Part shown: positions 16,381 through 24,917 of the stretch, piece after piece
How positions within the stretch are numbered: the stretch's first letter is position 1
Layout of the letters: the number at the start of each line of letters is the position of its first letter
Origin: Clostridium yunnanense
GTDB lineage: Bacteria; Bacillota; Clostridia; Clostridiales; Clostridiaceae
Length of the DNA stretch: 52,969 nt
Assembly: GCF_016595795.1 (NCBI RefSeq)
Contig: NZ_JAENHN010000040.1
Location: 1-52,969 of the forward strand
Direction of reading: 5' to 3'
Made by a program: the position numbers and the translations under genes
The notes under the pieces: generated by a model
Told to the model about the DNA's origin: nothing
Seen by the model: only the letters and a program-made list of their open reading frames with translations
Databases searched by the model: none

Positions 16381-16426
16381 AAAATTCCTCTTAAAGTGAG
16401 GAAACCATCACTAAAAGAGGAATTTT
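16381..16426 (+). terminator. Terminator-like hairpin behind cinA
   Basis: Stem AAAATTCCTCTT (16381-16392) with AAGAGGAATTTT (16415-16426), plus an inner AGTGA / TCACT pairing. A second, weaker hairpin (GGAGAGGCAATT with AATTGTCTCC) follows at about 16446-16494. Together with the repeat at 16278 these fill the gap between cinA and the protease gene. Confidence 0.65.
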
Positions 16427-16585
16427 CTATATTAAATAAAATGGGGGAGAGGCAATTTAATATAAAAGTTATCTACAATAATAATTGTCTCCTAAAAGGA
16501 AAAAAATATACATTAGCAGAAAAATAAATACATAAATAAAAACATATGTTAAGGTATTTATGAGTAAAAGAGTAAGGAGAGATTT

Positions 16586-17539
16586 ATGAAACCAGTATTT
16601 AAATCAAATTTATATTTTTTAATAGTATTGATTGTGTCAATGGTAGGTCCATTTATAGTAAGAAAGCCGCTTGCACTTTTAGGTTTGAATTATGGAGAGC
16701 TTCTGATGACAGTGCATGCCATATTTTTCATATTGCCTGCCGTAATATATGTTATAGTAACTAAAGCTTCAGTAAAGCAAACCTTCAGATTTAATAAAGT
16801 AAGTTTCAAGGAAATAGTTTATGCAATTTTAATAGCACTTTTAGCACAACCTATAATGACTTTATTTTCGTTAATAACATCATTCTTCTTTGATAATGAT
16901 GTTGCAAAGGCAATGGATGTAATGAGAGACCTTCCATACTGGATGATGCTTTTGGTTGTAGCGGTTACACCTGCTATTACTGAAGAGATAACAATGAGAG
17001 GTATAGTTTTATCAGGATATAATCATAAGAGTAAGATAAAAGCTTCCTTGATGATAGGTTTACTATTTGGTATCTTCCACTTAAATGGGCAGCAGTTTCT
17101 TTATGCAGCAGCGTTAGGGGCACTTTTTGCTTATATGGTAAGAGTAACTAATAGTATATTTGTATCTATGGTATGTCACTTTATAGTAAACGGATTTCAA
17201 GTAAGTCTACAGGCGATACTTTCACCATTCACTAAGCTTGTAGCTAATAAACAAGAGTATTCTTTAAGAAGTTTGCCTACAAGTGAAAAGATAAATATGG
17301 TTCTTACTTGGGGGTTTGTAGCGTTGATTTTTGCAGCCTTGGTTGCAATTTTAATTAATAAACTAAAAGAGGCTGCAGAAAAAAGAGGAGTAGTTGATAG
17401 TTATGATCTACTAACTAACTATGGAAGAGAAACTATTAATGGACCAGGTGCTGTAGCTTTAGAAAAGGACAATATAATAAATATACCGTTTATAGCTACA
17501 GTAATAATCTATTTAATATATATGATATTTTTTGCATAG
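16586..17539 (+). CDS. CPBP family intramembrane metalloprotease (CAAX/Abi type)
   Basis: A 317-aa polytopic membrane protein with about eight hydrophobic segments. The three CPBP motifs are present: EEITMRG with the Glu pair at 133-134, FGIFHLN with His near 166, and CHFIVN with His near 199. These residues bind the catalytic zinc in the Rce1-like fold. Bacterial members process or degrade membrane peptides, and some give bacteriocin self-immunity; no bacteriocin gene is nearby, so the substrate is unknown. ATG 16586 has AAGGAGAG upstream. It has its own terminator. Confidence 0.9.
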   Translation: MKPVFKSNLYFLIVLIVSMVGPFIVRKPLALLGLNYGELLMTVHAIFFILPAVIYVIVTKASVKQTFRFNKVSFKEIVYAILIALLAQPIMTLFSLITSFFFDNDVAKAMDVMRDLPYWMMLLVVAVTPAITEEITMRGIVLSGYNHKSKIKASLMIGLLFGIFHLNGQQFLYAAALGALFAYMVRVTNSIFVSMVCHFIVNGFQVSLQAILSPFTKLVANKQEYSLRSLPTSEKINMVLTWGFVALIFAALVAILINKLKEAAEKRGVVDSYDLLTNYGRETINGPGAVALEKDNIINIPFIATVIIYLIYMIFFA

Positions 17540-17584
17540 TTTCAAGTTATGTAATATAAAATGGACATTTATAAATATTTTTAG

Positions 17585-17642
17585 ACAAAAGTCGTGCATA
17601 TAGGGAGTTATATTTGCCTTATTATGTAGGGCTTTTGTTTTT
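17585..17642 (+). terminator. Terminator behind the CPBP gene
   Basis: ACAAAAG (17585-17591) pairs with CTTTTGT (17632-17638) across a long loop, followed by T residues. Confidence 0.6.
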
Positions 17643-17746
17643 ATGAAAAAGTTTTTATTTATTTTATAAAAGCTAAATCTGTTCTTAACATTTATGGAAA
17701 ATGATTTTGATTAATTGAAAAAGTATGGTAGTATATTTAGAAGCAA

Positions 17747-17761
17747 TGATAATGTTTATCA
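17747..17761 (+). promoter_or_regulatory. Fur-box-like inverted repeat upstream of the PotD-like gene
   Basis: TGATAATGTTTATCA differs from the 7-1-7 Fur consensus (TGATAATNATTATCA) at one fixed position. It lies between a possible -10 (TATATT, 17732-17737) and the TTG start at 17786. In AT-rich DNA such a match can arise by chance. Confidence 0.35.
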
Positions 17762-17785
17762 ATACAGGGAAAGAGGTGTACAAAG

Positions 17786-18835
17786 TTGAAAAATAAATAT
17801 AAATTAATTTCTATTTTACTTATTATATTAATATTGTCTGCTATTACTGCTTGTAGTGCTAAAAAAGAAAAAAAGGTCCTAGATGTTTTTAACTGGGGAG
17901 AAAATATAGATGAAAACTTGCTAAAGGAATTTGAAGATAAGTATGAAGTTAAAATAAATTATAATACTTATGATACAAATGAGTTTATGTATGAAGCTGT
18001 AAAGTCAGGAAAGACAAACTACGATGTATTAGTTCCATCAGACTATATGGTTGAAAAAATGATTAAGGAGAATATGTTAGAGAAACTTGATTTTGATAAT
18101 ATACCTAATTTTAATAGAATAGACTCAGATTACTTAAATAGAGAGTTCGATCATGGTAATAAATTTTCTGTACCATATATGTCTGGAACAATAGGAATAT
18201 TATATAATTCAAATTTAGTTAAAGATCCAGTAGATTCATGGGATATACTATGGGATCCCAAATATAAAGGTGAAATATTTATGTTAGATGCTCAAAGAGA
18301 TGCTATAGGAATATCGCTAAAGAGGTTGGGGTACTCGCTAAACTCTACTGATAGAAATCAATTAAATGAAGCAAAGAAGGAACTTATAAAGCAGAAGTCA
18401 CTGGTTAGAGCTTATGTGCAGGATGAAGTAAAAGATAGGATGATAGCAGGAGAAGGTAGTTTAGCTGTAATTTGGTCTGGAGAAGGACTAAATCTACAAG
18501 AGCAGTATCCATATTTAAAATATATAGTTCCTAAGGAAGGAGCAAACTTCTGGGTGGACTCTCTAGTGGTCCCAAAAGGGGCAAAACATAAAAAGGAAGC
18601 GGAACTATTTATAAATTTTTTATGTGAGAAAGATCCTGCGCTTAAAAATGCTTCAGAGGTAGGATACACAACCCCTCAAAAAGAAGCAAGAGAAGCGCAG
18701 CCCAATAATGTAAAGAATAATAAAAATGCATATTTACCAAAAGAAGTATTAGATAAATGTGAGAACTATAAAGACTTAGGAGAAAAATTGAGGCTTTATG
18801 ATGAAGCTTGGTTAGAAGTTAAATCAGTAAAGTAA
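17786..18835 (+). CDS. potD: PotD-like extracellular solute-binding lipoprotein (spermidine/putrescine type)
   Basis: A 349-aa type 2 periplasmic-binding-fold lipoprotein. The N-terminus is a lipoprotein signal peptide with lipobox ITAC and Cys at about residue 23. The mature part has the PotD pattern: DVFNWGENIDENLLKEFE, YDVLVPSDYMVEKM, VPYMSGTIGILYN, then an acidic polyamine-pocket region. It would deliver polyamines to an ABC importer, but no potA, potB or potC gene is adjacent, so it is an orphan binding protein. The start is TTG 17786 behind AGAGGTG. A Fur-like site upstream raises the alternative of a metal-related role, though the sequence favours polyamine binding. Confidence 0.85.
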   Translation: MKNKYKLISILLIILILSAITACSAKKEKKVLDVFNWGENIDENLLKEFEDKYEVKINYNTYDTNEFMYEAVKSGKTNYDVLVPSDYMVEKMIKENMLEKLDFDNIPNFNRIDSDYLNREFDHGNKFSVPYMSGTIGILYNSNLVKDPVDSWDILWDPKYKGEIFMLDAQRDAIGISLKRLGYSLNSTDRNQLNEAKKELIKQKSLVRAYVQDEVKDRMIAGEGSLAVIWSGEGLNLQEQYPYLKYIVPKEGANFWVDSLVVPKGAKHKKEAELFINFLCEKDPALKNASEVGYTTPQKEAREAQPNNVKNNKNAYLPKEVLDKCENYKDLGEKLRLYDEAWLEVKSVK

Positions 18836-19020
18836 AATTAAATATAGACTAATATCAAATATATGCTGAGCGTTAGTAAAAGACATAGGCTAGGGTGAAT
18901 TTTTGGATATATGTGATAACTTAAAAAATATACTAAGAATTTCTTTTGACAATAGTCTATAGAATACCTTAAAATATTGATGTTATTAATAAAAATTTAT
19001 GAGCATTTAAAGTACTATGT

Positions 19021-19218
19021 TGAAATTAAGCGGTTAGTCATCCGATGCTTCAATGAGCTTACGCAAAGAATTAATATGATTTTGTCATATTCCATGGCTA
19101 AAACTGTAAACTCACTACGTTCGAACAGTACAGTTTGGGAGCGTCATTCCATCTGAAAAAATCATTTAATTCTAATAGCTCGCTCAAATAGCATCTCCTG
19201 TATAACCACTTAATTTAA
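19021..19218. repeat. Long palindromic element (family 2, full-length copy)
   Basis: A ~198-bp element in the otherwise gene-free 18836-19333 interval. Terminal inverted repeats are AAATTAAGCGGTTA (19023-19036) and TAACCACTTAATTT (19203-19216). Inner pairings include GATGCT / AGCATC, GAGCT / AGCTC, AGAATTAATATGATTTT with AAAATCATTTAATTCT, and AAACTGTA / TACAGTTT, so most of it can fold into one long hairpin. It resembles a MITE. Its ends recur at 16278-16333 and its left end at 10275. Confidence 0.75.
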
Positions 19219-19333
19219 ACAGTATTCTTAAAAATAACAAACAAAAAATATATGATTATAAAATTATATAAATATATAGTATTCATGCAGGTTTAGGAAG
19301 AAAGTTTATTATAAGAAGAAGAGGAGAAATATA

Positions 19334-20890
19334 ATGAGTATACTTACAGTGAAAAACCTTAGTCATGGCTTCGGTGATAGAGCTATATTTGAAGATGTAT
19401 CCTTTAGACTTTTAAAGGGAGAGCACATAGGCTTTATTGGTGCTAATGGTGAAGGTAAATCTACATTTATGAACATAATAACAGGAAAACTTATGCCTGA
19501 TGAAGGTAAGGTTGAGTGGAGCAATAGAGTTAGAGTTGGATATATGGACCAGCACGCTCATCTTGAAAAAGGAAACTCAATAAGAGATGTACTTAGAGGA
19601 GCATTTCAATACCTTTTCGACTTAGAAAAAGAAATGTTAGATATGTATGATAAAATGGCTGATGCTACACCAGAAGAATTAGATAAAATGATGAATGATA
19701 TAGGAACAATCCAAGATATGCTTGATCATAATGGATTCTACGTTATTGATGCTAAGATTGATGAAGTTGCTGCTGGACTTGGATTAAAGGATGTAGGTTT
19801 AGACAAAGATGTTATGGATTTAAGTGGAGGACAAAGAACTAAGGTTTTATTATCTAAACTTCTTTTAGAAACTCCAGATATACTTCTTTTAGACGAGCCT
19901 ACTAACTATTTAGATGAAGCTCATATAGAATGGCTTAAAAGATTCCTACAAAACTACGAAAATGCATTTATATTAATATCACATGATATTCCTTTCTTAA
20001 ACAGTGTTATAAACTTAATCTATCATGTTGAAAATAGACAGCTTAATAGATATGTTGGGGATTATGATAACTTTAAGAGGGTACATGAAGCTAATAAGAA
20101 GCAGTTAGAATCTGCTTATGAAAGACAACAACAAGAAATAGCAAAACTTGAAGATTTTATAGCTAGAAACAAGGCTAGAGTAGCTACCACTGGAATGGCA
20201 AAAGCTAGACAAAAGAAGCTAGATAAGATAGAAAAGATAGAACTTACTGCTGAAAAGCCAAAGCCAGAGTTTAACTTTAGAAGCGGAAGAACTTCAGGGA
20301 AGCTTATATTTGAGACTAGAGATTTAGTTATTGGATATGATGAACCATTGTCAATACCTCTTAACTTGAGAATGGAAAGAGGTCAGAAAATAGCTTTAGT
20401 AGGAGCAAATGGGCTTGGTAAGTCTACACTTTTAAAGAGTCTTATGGGAGAACTTAAATCCTTAGGCGGAGAAGTTGAACTAGGTGACTATCTACAAATG
20501 GGATACTTTGAACAAGAGATAAAAGATGCAAACTATAACAGTTGTATAGATGAAGTATGGGGGGATTTCCCTGCCTTTACTCAATATGAAGTAAGAGCAG
20601 CTCTTGCTAAGTGTGGTCTTACAACAAAGCATATTGAAAGTAAGATTGTTGTACTTAGTGGAGGAGAGCAAGCTAAGGTAAGATTATGTAAGCTTATAAA
20701 TAAAGAAACAAATCTATTAATCCTAGATGAGCCTACTAACCACTTAGATGTAGAGGCTAAAGATGAACTTAAGAGAGCACTTAAAGCATATAAAGGCAGT
20801 ATATTAATAGTATGCCATGAGCCAGAATTCTATAGAGATGTAGTTACCCATGTATGGAACTGTGAGGAGTGGACAACAAAAATCGTATAA
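19334..20890 (+). CDS. ABC-F family ATPase (YbiT/YkpA type)
   Basis: A 518-aa soluble protein with two ABC ATPase domains and no membrane span, the ABC-F layout. Walker A motifs are GANGEGKST (first domain) and GANGLGKST (second). Signature motifs are LSGGQRTKV and LSGGEQAKV, and Walker B motifs are LLLDEPTNYLD and LILDEPTNHLD. A basic linker (about 245-320) joins the domains, as needed to reach the ribosomal peptidyl transferase region. Members act on stalled ribosomes or give antibiotic resistance; this one resembles the housekeeping YbiT/YkpA group more than resistance proteins. ATG 19334 has GAGGAGA upstream, and a shared terminator follows. Confidence 0.92.
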   Translation: MSILTVKNLSHGFGDRAIFEDVSFRLLKGEHIGFIGANGEGKSTFMNIITGKLMPDEGKVEWSNRVRVGYMDQHAHLEKGNSIRDVLRGAFQYLFDLEKEMLDMYDKMADATPEELDKMMNDIGTIQDMLDHNGFYVIDAKIDEVAAGLGLKDVGLDKDVMDLSGGQRTKVLLSKLLLETPDILLLDEPTNYLDEAHIEWLKRFLQNYENAFILISHDIPFLNSVINLIYHVENRQLNRYVGDYDNFKRVHEANKKQLESAYERQQQEIAKLEDFIARNKARVATTGMAKARQKKLDKIEKIELTAEKPKPEFNFRSGRTSGKLIFETRDLVIGYDEPLSIPLNLRMERGQKIALVGANGLGKSTLLKSLMGELKSLGGEVELGDYLQMGYFEQEIKDANYNSCIDEVWGDFPAFTQYEVRAALAKCGLTTKHIESKIVVLSGGEQAKVRLCKLINKETNLLILDEPTNHLDVEAKDELKRALKAYKGSILIVCHEPEFYRDVVTHVWNCEEWTTKIV

Positions 20891-20930
20891 TATAACGAAT
20901 CCACAAAATAATATAGATAATAACATAGGG

Positions 20931-20966
20931 ACAGCAATAATATCAGAGTATATTATTGCTGTTTTT
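20931..20966. terminator. Bidirectional terminator between convergent genes
   Basis: Stem ACAGCAATAATA (20931-20942) with TATTATTGCTGT (20951-20962), followed by T residues on the plus strand. It lies between the ABC-F gene and the minus-strand phosphoesterase gene. Confidence 0.88.
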
Positions 20967-20979
20967 GAATATCACTTGC

Positions 20980-21903
20980 TTAATTTGTCTCGTTATTTCT
21001 TAAATCAAAAGTTTCTATAGGTTCAGGTCCTCTTAATACTTTTCTTCTTATATGGAGATCACCAGATGAATCAGTTCTTATCTTCCATTCAATCAATGCT
21101 ATTTCTCCATTTTCTATCTCAATACCTTGTATTCCACTTGCTCTAACGCAGGAGCCATCATTAAAGTAAGGCAATTCGTTGATTTTAGGAAAGTGTGGTC
21201 TATGAGTATGCCCACAAATTAGCATAATTTTATTTGATTTAATCCAACTACTGTAAATACGTTCAATTTTGTGAATCTTTTCCGCATTTTTTACAGGACT
21301 CGCAGGATTTATAAAGCCTACTGAGTGGAGAAATTTCCAAAAGTATCTTACTGTAAGCATATTAAAGCGCCATAAAGTATCATTCATTCTGTCTCCTTGA
21401 TGACCATGTACAGTTAGTATTTCTTGTCCTGTAGTTTTATGTTTAAACACTACTGCCTCGTGTGGAGTAAGTCCGGGAAACAATTCTATTTCTTCTTCGT
21501 TATAATCATCGTAAAACTTATAATAGTTTTTTTCTACAAAATCTTTATATTTTAATTGTATATTATGATTGCCATATAACATGATCAACCTATTTAAATC
21601 AAAGAATTTTTTAAATAGAGTGTATACCTCATCATGGGCTAATCTTATGTGTTTAAAATTAGAGTGTTCCCAAAGCTCATCTCCATCTCCAACTTCTACA
21701 TAAGTATATCCATTATTGAAATAGAATTCTAATGCGAATAGAAAGATGTTCTGATTTTTTGCAAATTCATCTGATGGAGTACAATCTCCTCTATGACAGT
21801 CGCTAAAAAATATATACTTAGAATTATTATCAAAGTACTCAATTTTAGCATTATTGTAAGCTTCAGTTAATCTCTTTTTCGCTAACTTCTTTTCTAAAAA
21901 CAT
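20980..21903 (-). CDS. Calcineurin-like metallophosphoesterase
   Basis: A 307-aa cytoplasmic protein with the complete metallophosphoesterase motif series: FFSDCHRGD (Asp and His of block I), GDGDELWE (block II), YGNHNIQLK (block III Asn-His), HGHQGD and CGHTHRPHF (blocks IV and V). These ligate a two-metal centre hydrolysing phosphoesters. The GDGDELW motif resembles the LpxH/UDP-sugar pyrophosphatase branch, but lipid A is not expected in this organism, so the substrate is unknown. ATG 21903 has AGAGGTG upstream. It is transcribed alone on the minus strand, convergent with the ABC-F gene. Confidence 0.9.
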   Translation of the reverse strand: MFLEKKLAKKRLTEAYNNAKIEYFDNNSKYIFFSDCHRGDCTPSDEFAKNQNIFLFALEFYFNNGYTYVEVGDGDELWEHSNFKHIRLAHDEVYTLFKKFFDLNRLIMLYGNHNIQLKYKDFVEKNYYKFYDDYNEEEIELFPGLTPHEAVVFKHKTTGQEILTVHGHQGDRMNDTLWRFNMLTVRYFWKFLHSVGFINPASPVKNAEKIHKIERIYSSWIKSNKIMLICGHTHRPHFPKINELPYFNDGSCVRASGIQGIEIENGEIALIEWKIRTDSSGDLHIRRKVLRGPEPIETFDLRNNETN

Positions 21904-22103
21904 AGGGCACCTCTTCTAAGACTAATCAAATTAACTTTTCTATTAAAGATGCATCAATTAAATTTTATAATTGAGTGCATATCTGTATAAGATAAGTGTA
22001 ATTTAAAAATATATAATTAATCTACCCATTTAAAAGAAAATATATTTAACATTAATTTCTGAAGAGAGGACTCTATAATATTCAATGATAAAGAATAAAA
22101 TAT

Positions 22104-22134
22104 TATTGATAAACGATAAAATATATGTTATTGT
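22104..22134 (+). promoter_or_regulatory. Candidate operator/promoter of the DUF2975-YozG pair
   Basis: TATTGATAAACGATA (22104-22118) is an imperfect inverted repeat overlapping a possible -35 TTGATA, with TATTGT 17 bp on as a weak -10. It matches 13 of 15 bases of the PadR operator TATCGATACACGATA at 27096. Binding by the YozG-like protein is inferred from position. Confidence 0.4.
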
Positions 22135-22165
22135 ATACATATAAACTAAAAACGAGGTGCTTTTT

Positions 22166-22618
22166 ATGAAACAATGGTCAACGATTATCTTAAGGATAGC
22201 TGTTATTTTTATTGCGATGCCAGTTCTTGCTCTGTGCATATTTTGGTTACCTGGATTTATAAACTACTTACCATTTCCTATTATAATCAGTGTGTATGTA
22301 ACCGCGATATGCTTTTTCTTTGCTTTGTATCAAGCTTTAAAACTTTTAAGTTATATTGACAAAAACAAAGCTTTCTCGGAGTTATCTGTAAATGCTTTAA
22401 AGAATATAAAATATAGTGGAATAACAATCAGCATCATATATGCGGGACTCTTACTCCCTTTATACCCAATAGCAGATGCAGATGATGCCCCTGGGTTGTT
22501 AGCATTTCCACTGATTATTATCTTTGCTTCTTGTACTATTGCAGTCTTTGCTGCTGTTCTTCAAAAGCTTTTAAAAGAAGCCATAGACATAAAATCAGAA
22601 AATGATTTGACGGTATAA
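22166..22618 (+). CDS. DUF2975 family membrane protein
   Basis: A 150-aa protein with four hydrophobic segments (about 7-28, 38-60, 88-108, 115-138), the size and topology of DUF2975. The start at ATG 22166 follows GAGGTGC; an in-frame GTG at 22157 is part of that site and is rejected. It is followed after a few bases by a small Cro/CI-type regulator, the standard partner of DUF2975 in Firmicutes. The function of the pair is unknown; membrane control of the regulator is a reasonable guess. Confidence 0.88.
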   Translation: MKQWSTIILRIAVIFIAMPVLALCIFWLPGFINYLPFPIIISVYVTAICFFFALYQALKLLSYIDKNKAFSELSVNALKNIKYSGITISIIYAGLLLPLYPIADADDAPGLLAFPLIIIFASCTIAVFAAVLQKLLKEAIDIKSENDLTV

Positions 22619-22628
22619 GGTGAATGAA

Positions 22629-22838
22629 ATGGCTATTATAATTAACATTGATGTGATGCTTGCTAGAAGGAAAATGAGTGTGACAGAACTTACAGAGAAG
22701 GTTGGAATAACCATGGCAAACTTATCTATATTAAAGAATGGAAAAGGAAAGGCTATTAGATTTTCAACTTTAGAAGCTATATGCAAAGGTTTGAACTGTC
22801 AACCAGGAGATATTGTAGAATACAGAGCTGATACATGA
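22629..22838 (+). CDS. YozG-like Cro/CI family transcriptional regulator
   Basis: A 69-aa single-domain helix-turn-helix protein (MLARRKMSVTELTEKVGITM, then LSILKNGKGKAIRFSTLEAI and CQPGDIVEY), typical of small YozG/XRE regulators. AAGGTGA at the end of the upstream gene serves ATG 22629; an in-frame GTG at 22620 is less likely. It is nearly contiguous with the DUF2975 gene, so the two are co-transcribed and probably translationally coupled. Likely target: the shared promoter at 22104-22134. Confidence 0.88.
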   Translation: MAIIINIDVMLARRKMSVTELTEKVGITMANLSILKNGKGKAIRFSTLEAICKGLNCQPGDIVEYRADT

Positions 22839-22908
22839 AAATGAGAAGTTAAATACTGAAGATAAATTAGTTAAATGACGAGTAAGTTTATTTGAGGTGT
22901 TATATAGT

Positions 22909-24255
22909 ATGAAAATTAAATTAATTCAACCTGCAATGCTGCCAAGACCTATGGATACAAAGCTAAAAACAAGAATGTCTCCTTCATTAGCTTTATTAAC
23001 AATAGCAAATCTGACACCAAAAGAGCATGAAGTTATTATTGAAAATGAAAATGTTGAAGATATAGATTTTGATGAACCTGTAGATTTGGTAGCAATAACT
23101 GTCACTGTAGATGTTATGAACAGAGCTGTGGAAATATCAAAGGAGTTCCAAGATCGTGGAGTAACAGTAATTGCAGGAGGTATACATATCACAGCAGACC
23201 CAGAGGGGGCTCTTAATAGTTTTGATGCAATAAGCGTGGGAATGGCTGAGAGGATTTGGGGTAAGATCCTTAAGGATAAAGAAAATAATTCACTTAAAAA
23301 GATATATTATGATATGGAAGGTATTTCTGGAGATGAAATAGTTTCACCTGACTATAGCATTATAGATAATAAAAAGTACTTATATACTAATATAGTTAGT
23401 ACAAGTAGAGGTTGTCCTTTTAAATGTGATTTTTGTTATAATAGCTGTAAAGATATGCTTAAGACCTATATTAATAGGCCTATAGAGGATGTAATTAAAG
23501 ATATAAATGCATTAAAAACAAAACATATAATGTTTATTGATGACAATTTTATTGGAAGCCCCAAATGGACAGAAAAATTATTAAAGGAAATAAAGCCTCT
23601 TAAACTAAAATGGAATGCAGCGGTTACCTCTAATATAGTGGACATGCCTGATTTATTAGATAAAATGAAAGAGTCAGGTTGCCAAAGTCTATTTATAGGT
23701 TTTGAAAGTATAAATAGTAAGTCAATAGATAGTGTTCATAAGGTTCAAAATAGTGTAAGCACATATGAGAAACTTGTAGATGAAATTCATAAAAGAGGAA
23801 TAATGATAAATGCAAGTTTTGTTTTTGGATTAGATGAAGATGATTCCTCTGTATTTAAGAATACATTAGAATGGATCGTTAAAAATAAGATAGAAACAGT
23901 AACGTCACATATCCTTACCCCATATCCTGGCACAAGGTTATACTCATCATTAATAGAGCAAAATAGAATTGTAGATTTTAATTTATCAAATTACAATACT
24001 GCACACGTAGTATATAAACCAAAGAATATGACAGCAGAAGAATTATATAATGGCTATCTATGGATATATAAAGAAGTGTATACTTTTAAAAATATAATGA
24101 AAAGACTACCAAAAGCTAAAGAGCAATGGATTCCATTTCTAGCTTTTAATTTCTTCTATAGAAAGTTCGGAAAGCTAACAGAATTATTGTGTAATATGAT
24201 TTCCTTTAAAAATATCGGAAGATTTTTTAGATGGTTAGCCTATCACATAAAGTAA
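22909..24255 (+). CDS. B12-binding domain radical SAM protein
   Basis: A 448-aa enzyme with an N-terminal cobalamin-binding Rossmann-like domain (about 1-140; AGGIHITADPE) and a radical SAM barrel. The 4Fe-4S cluster ligands are C169, C173 and C176 in CPFKCDFC, preceded by STSRGCPF. The FGLDEDD and LTPYPGTRL segments are typical of the BchE/HpnJ-like superfamily, whose members carry out methylations or rearrangements on lipid or cofactor substrates. The last ~60 residues are basic and aromatic (FNFFYRKFGK) and could touch the membrane. ATG 22909 is preceded by GAGGTG. It stands 70 bases behind the YozG-like gene and ends in a terminator. Substrate unknown. Confidence 0.88.
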   Translation: MKIKLIQPAMLPRPMDTKLKTRMSPSLALLTIANLTPKEHEVIIENENVEDIDFDEPVDLVAITVTVDVMNRAVEISKEFQDRGVTVIAGGIHITADPEGALNSFDAISVGMAERIWGKILKDKENNSLKKIYYDMEGISGDEIVSPDYSIIDNKKYLYTNIVSTSRGCPFKCDFCYNSCKDMLKTYINRPIEDVIKDINALKTKHIMFIDDNFIGSPKWTEKLLKEIKPLKLKWNAAVTSNIVDMPDLLDKMKESGCQSLFIGFESINSKSIDSVHKVQNSVSTYEKLVDEIHKRGIMINASFVFGLDEDDSSVFKNTLEWIVKNKIETVTSHILTPYPGTRLYSSLIEQNRIVDFNLSNYNTAHVVYKPKNMTAEELYNGYLWIYKEVYTFKNIMKRLPKAKEQWIPFLAFNFFYRKFGKLTELLCNMISFKNIGRFFRWLAYHIK

Positions 24256-24291
24256 GTTATGAAGTTTTTGTTTTTTATAGGAAATAATCTT

Positions 24292-24329
24292 GAAACAGCG
24301 GTAATACCAGTAGGTAGTACTGCTGTTTC
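24292..24329 (+). terminator. Intrinsic terminator of the radical SAM gene
   Basis: A 17-bp stem, GAAACAGCGGTAATACC with GGTAGTACTGCTGTTTC (one mismatch and one G-U), around a 4-nt loop and followed by TTATTT. Confidence 0.82.
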
Positions 24330-24420
24330 TTATTTAACGTAAAAATGAAAGTTTAGCTGATTAATATTAAATTAAGTAACTGCATTTGTGAAAATGCGTA
24401 ATAAAAGGGAAATGATAAGC

Positions 24421-24437
24421 GTACATATTATATGTAC
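24421..24437 (+). promoter_or_regulatory. Palindromic candidate operator of the MarR gene
   Basis: GTACATATTATATGTAC is a perfect 8-1-8 inverted repeat 34 bases before the MarR start, the size and symmetry expected for a MarR dimer. The regulator is inferred from position. Confidence 0.6.
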
Positions 24438-24470
24438 ACATATTATTATGATGAAAAGAGTGAGGTCTAT

Positions 24471-24902
24471 ATGAGGATAAATGAATCTTTTGGATATTTA
24501 ATTAATTTAACAGCTAGAAATATGAAGAAGGTGTTAGAAGAAGAAATAAAAAAGTATGGTATAACTACATCACAATGGATTGTACTAAAGGTATTAGAGG
24601 AAGAAGATAATTTAACGCAAGCAGAGGTGGCAAAAAAATTATCAGGGGATAGGGCAACGGCTGGAGCGGTAATTGATAGATTAATTAAAAAAGGTTTAAT
24701 TTATAGAAATCAATGTGAAAATGACAGAAGAGCTAATAGAGTTAGGATATCAGATCATGGGCGGGAATTAGCTGAAAGAATTTGTATTGAAGCAGTTAAA
24801 TGCAACGAGAAAGCCTTACGAGGATTTAGGAATGAAGAAGTAAAGCAGCTATTTACATATCTATACAGGATTAATAACAACTTAGATATAAATAATATGT
24901 AA
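24471..24902 (+). CDS. MarR family transcriptional regulator
   Basis: A 143-aa winged-helix protein. The recognition helix and wing lie in LTQAEVAKKLSGDRATAGAV and DRLIKKGLIYRNQCENDRRA, with the conserved Asp-Arg-Arg of the wing. Helices at both ends form the dimer. ATG 24471 is chosen because of GTGAGG just upstream; the upstream in-frame codons run into the palindrome at 24421-24437. The glycosyltransferase gene begins 16 bases behind it, so the pair forms an operon, probably autorepressed and relieved by a small molecule, perhaps one the transferase glycosylates. Confidence 0.9.
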   Translation: MRINESFGYLINLTARNMKKVLEEEIKKYGITTSQWIVLKVLEEEDNLTQAEVAKKLSGDRATAGAVIDRLIKKGLIYRNQCENDRRANRVRISDHGRELAERICIEAVKCNEKALRGFRNEEVKQLFTYLYRINNNLDINNM

Positions 24903-24917
24903 AGGATTGAGTGGATT

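Noticed and set aside
16586-17539. Bacteriocin immunity locus around the CPBP protease
   Set aside because: No small leader-peptide gene, bacteriocin precursor or dedicated transporter was found beside it.
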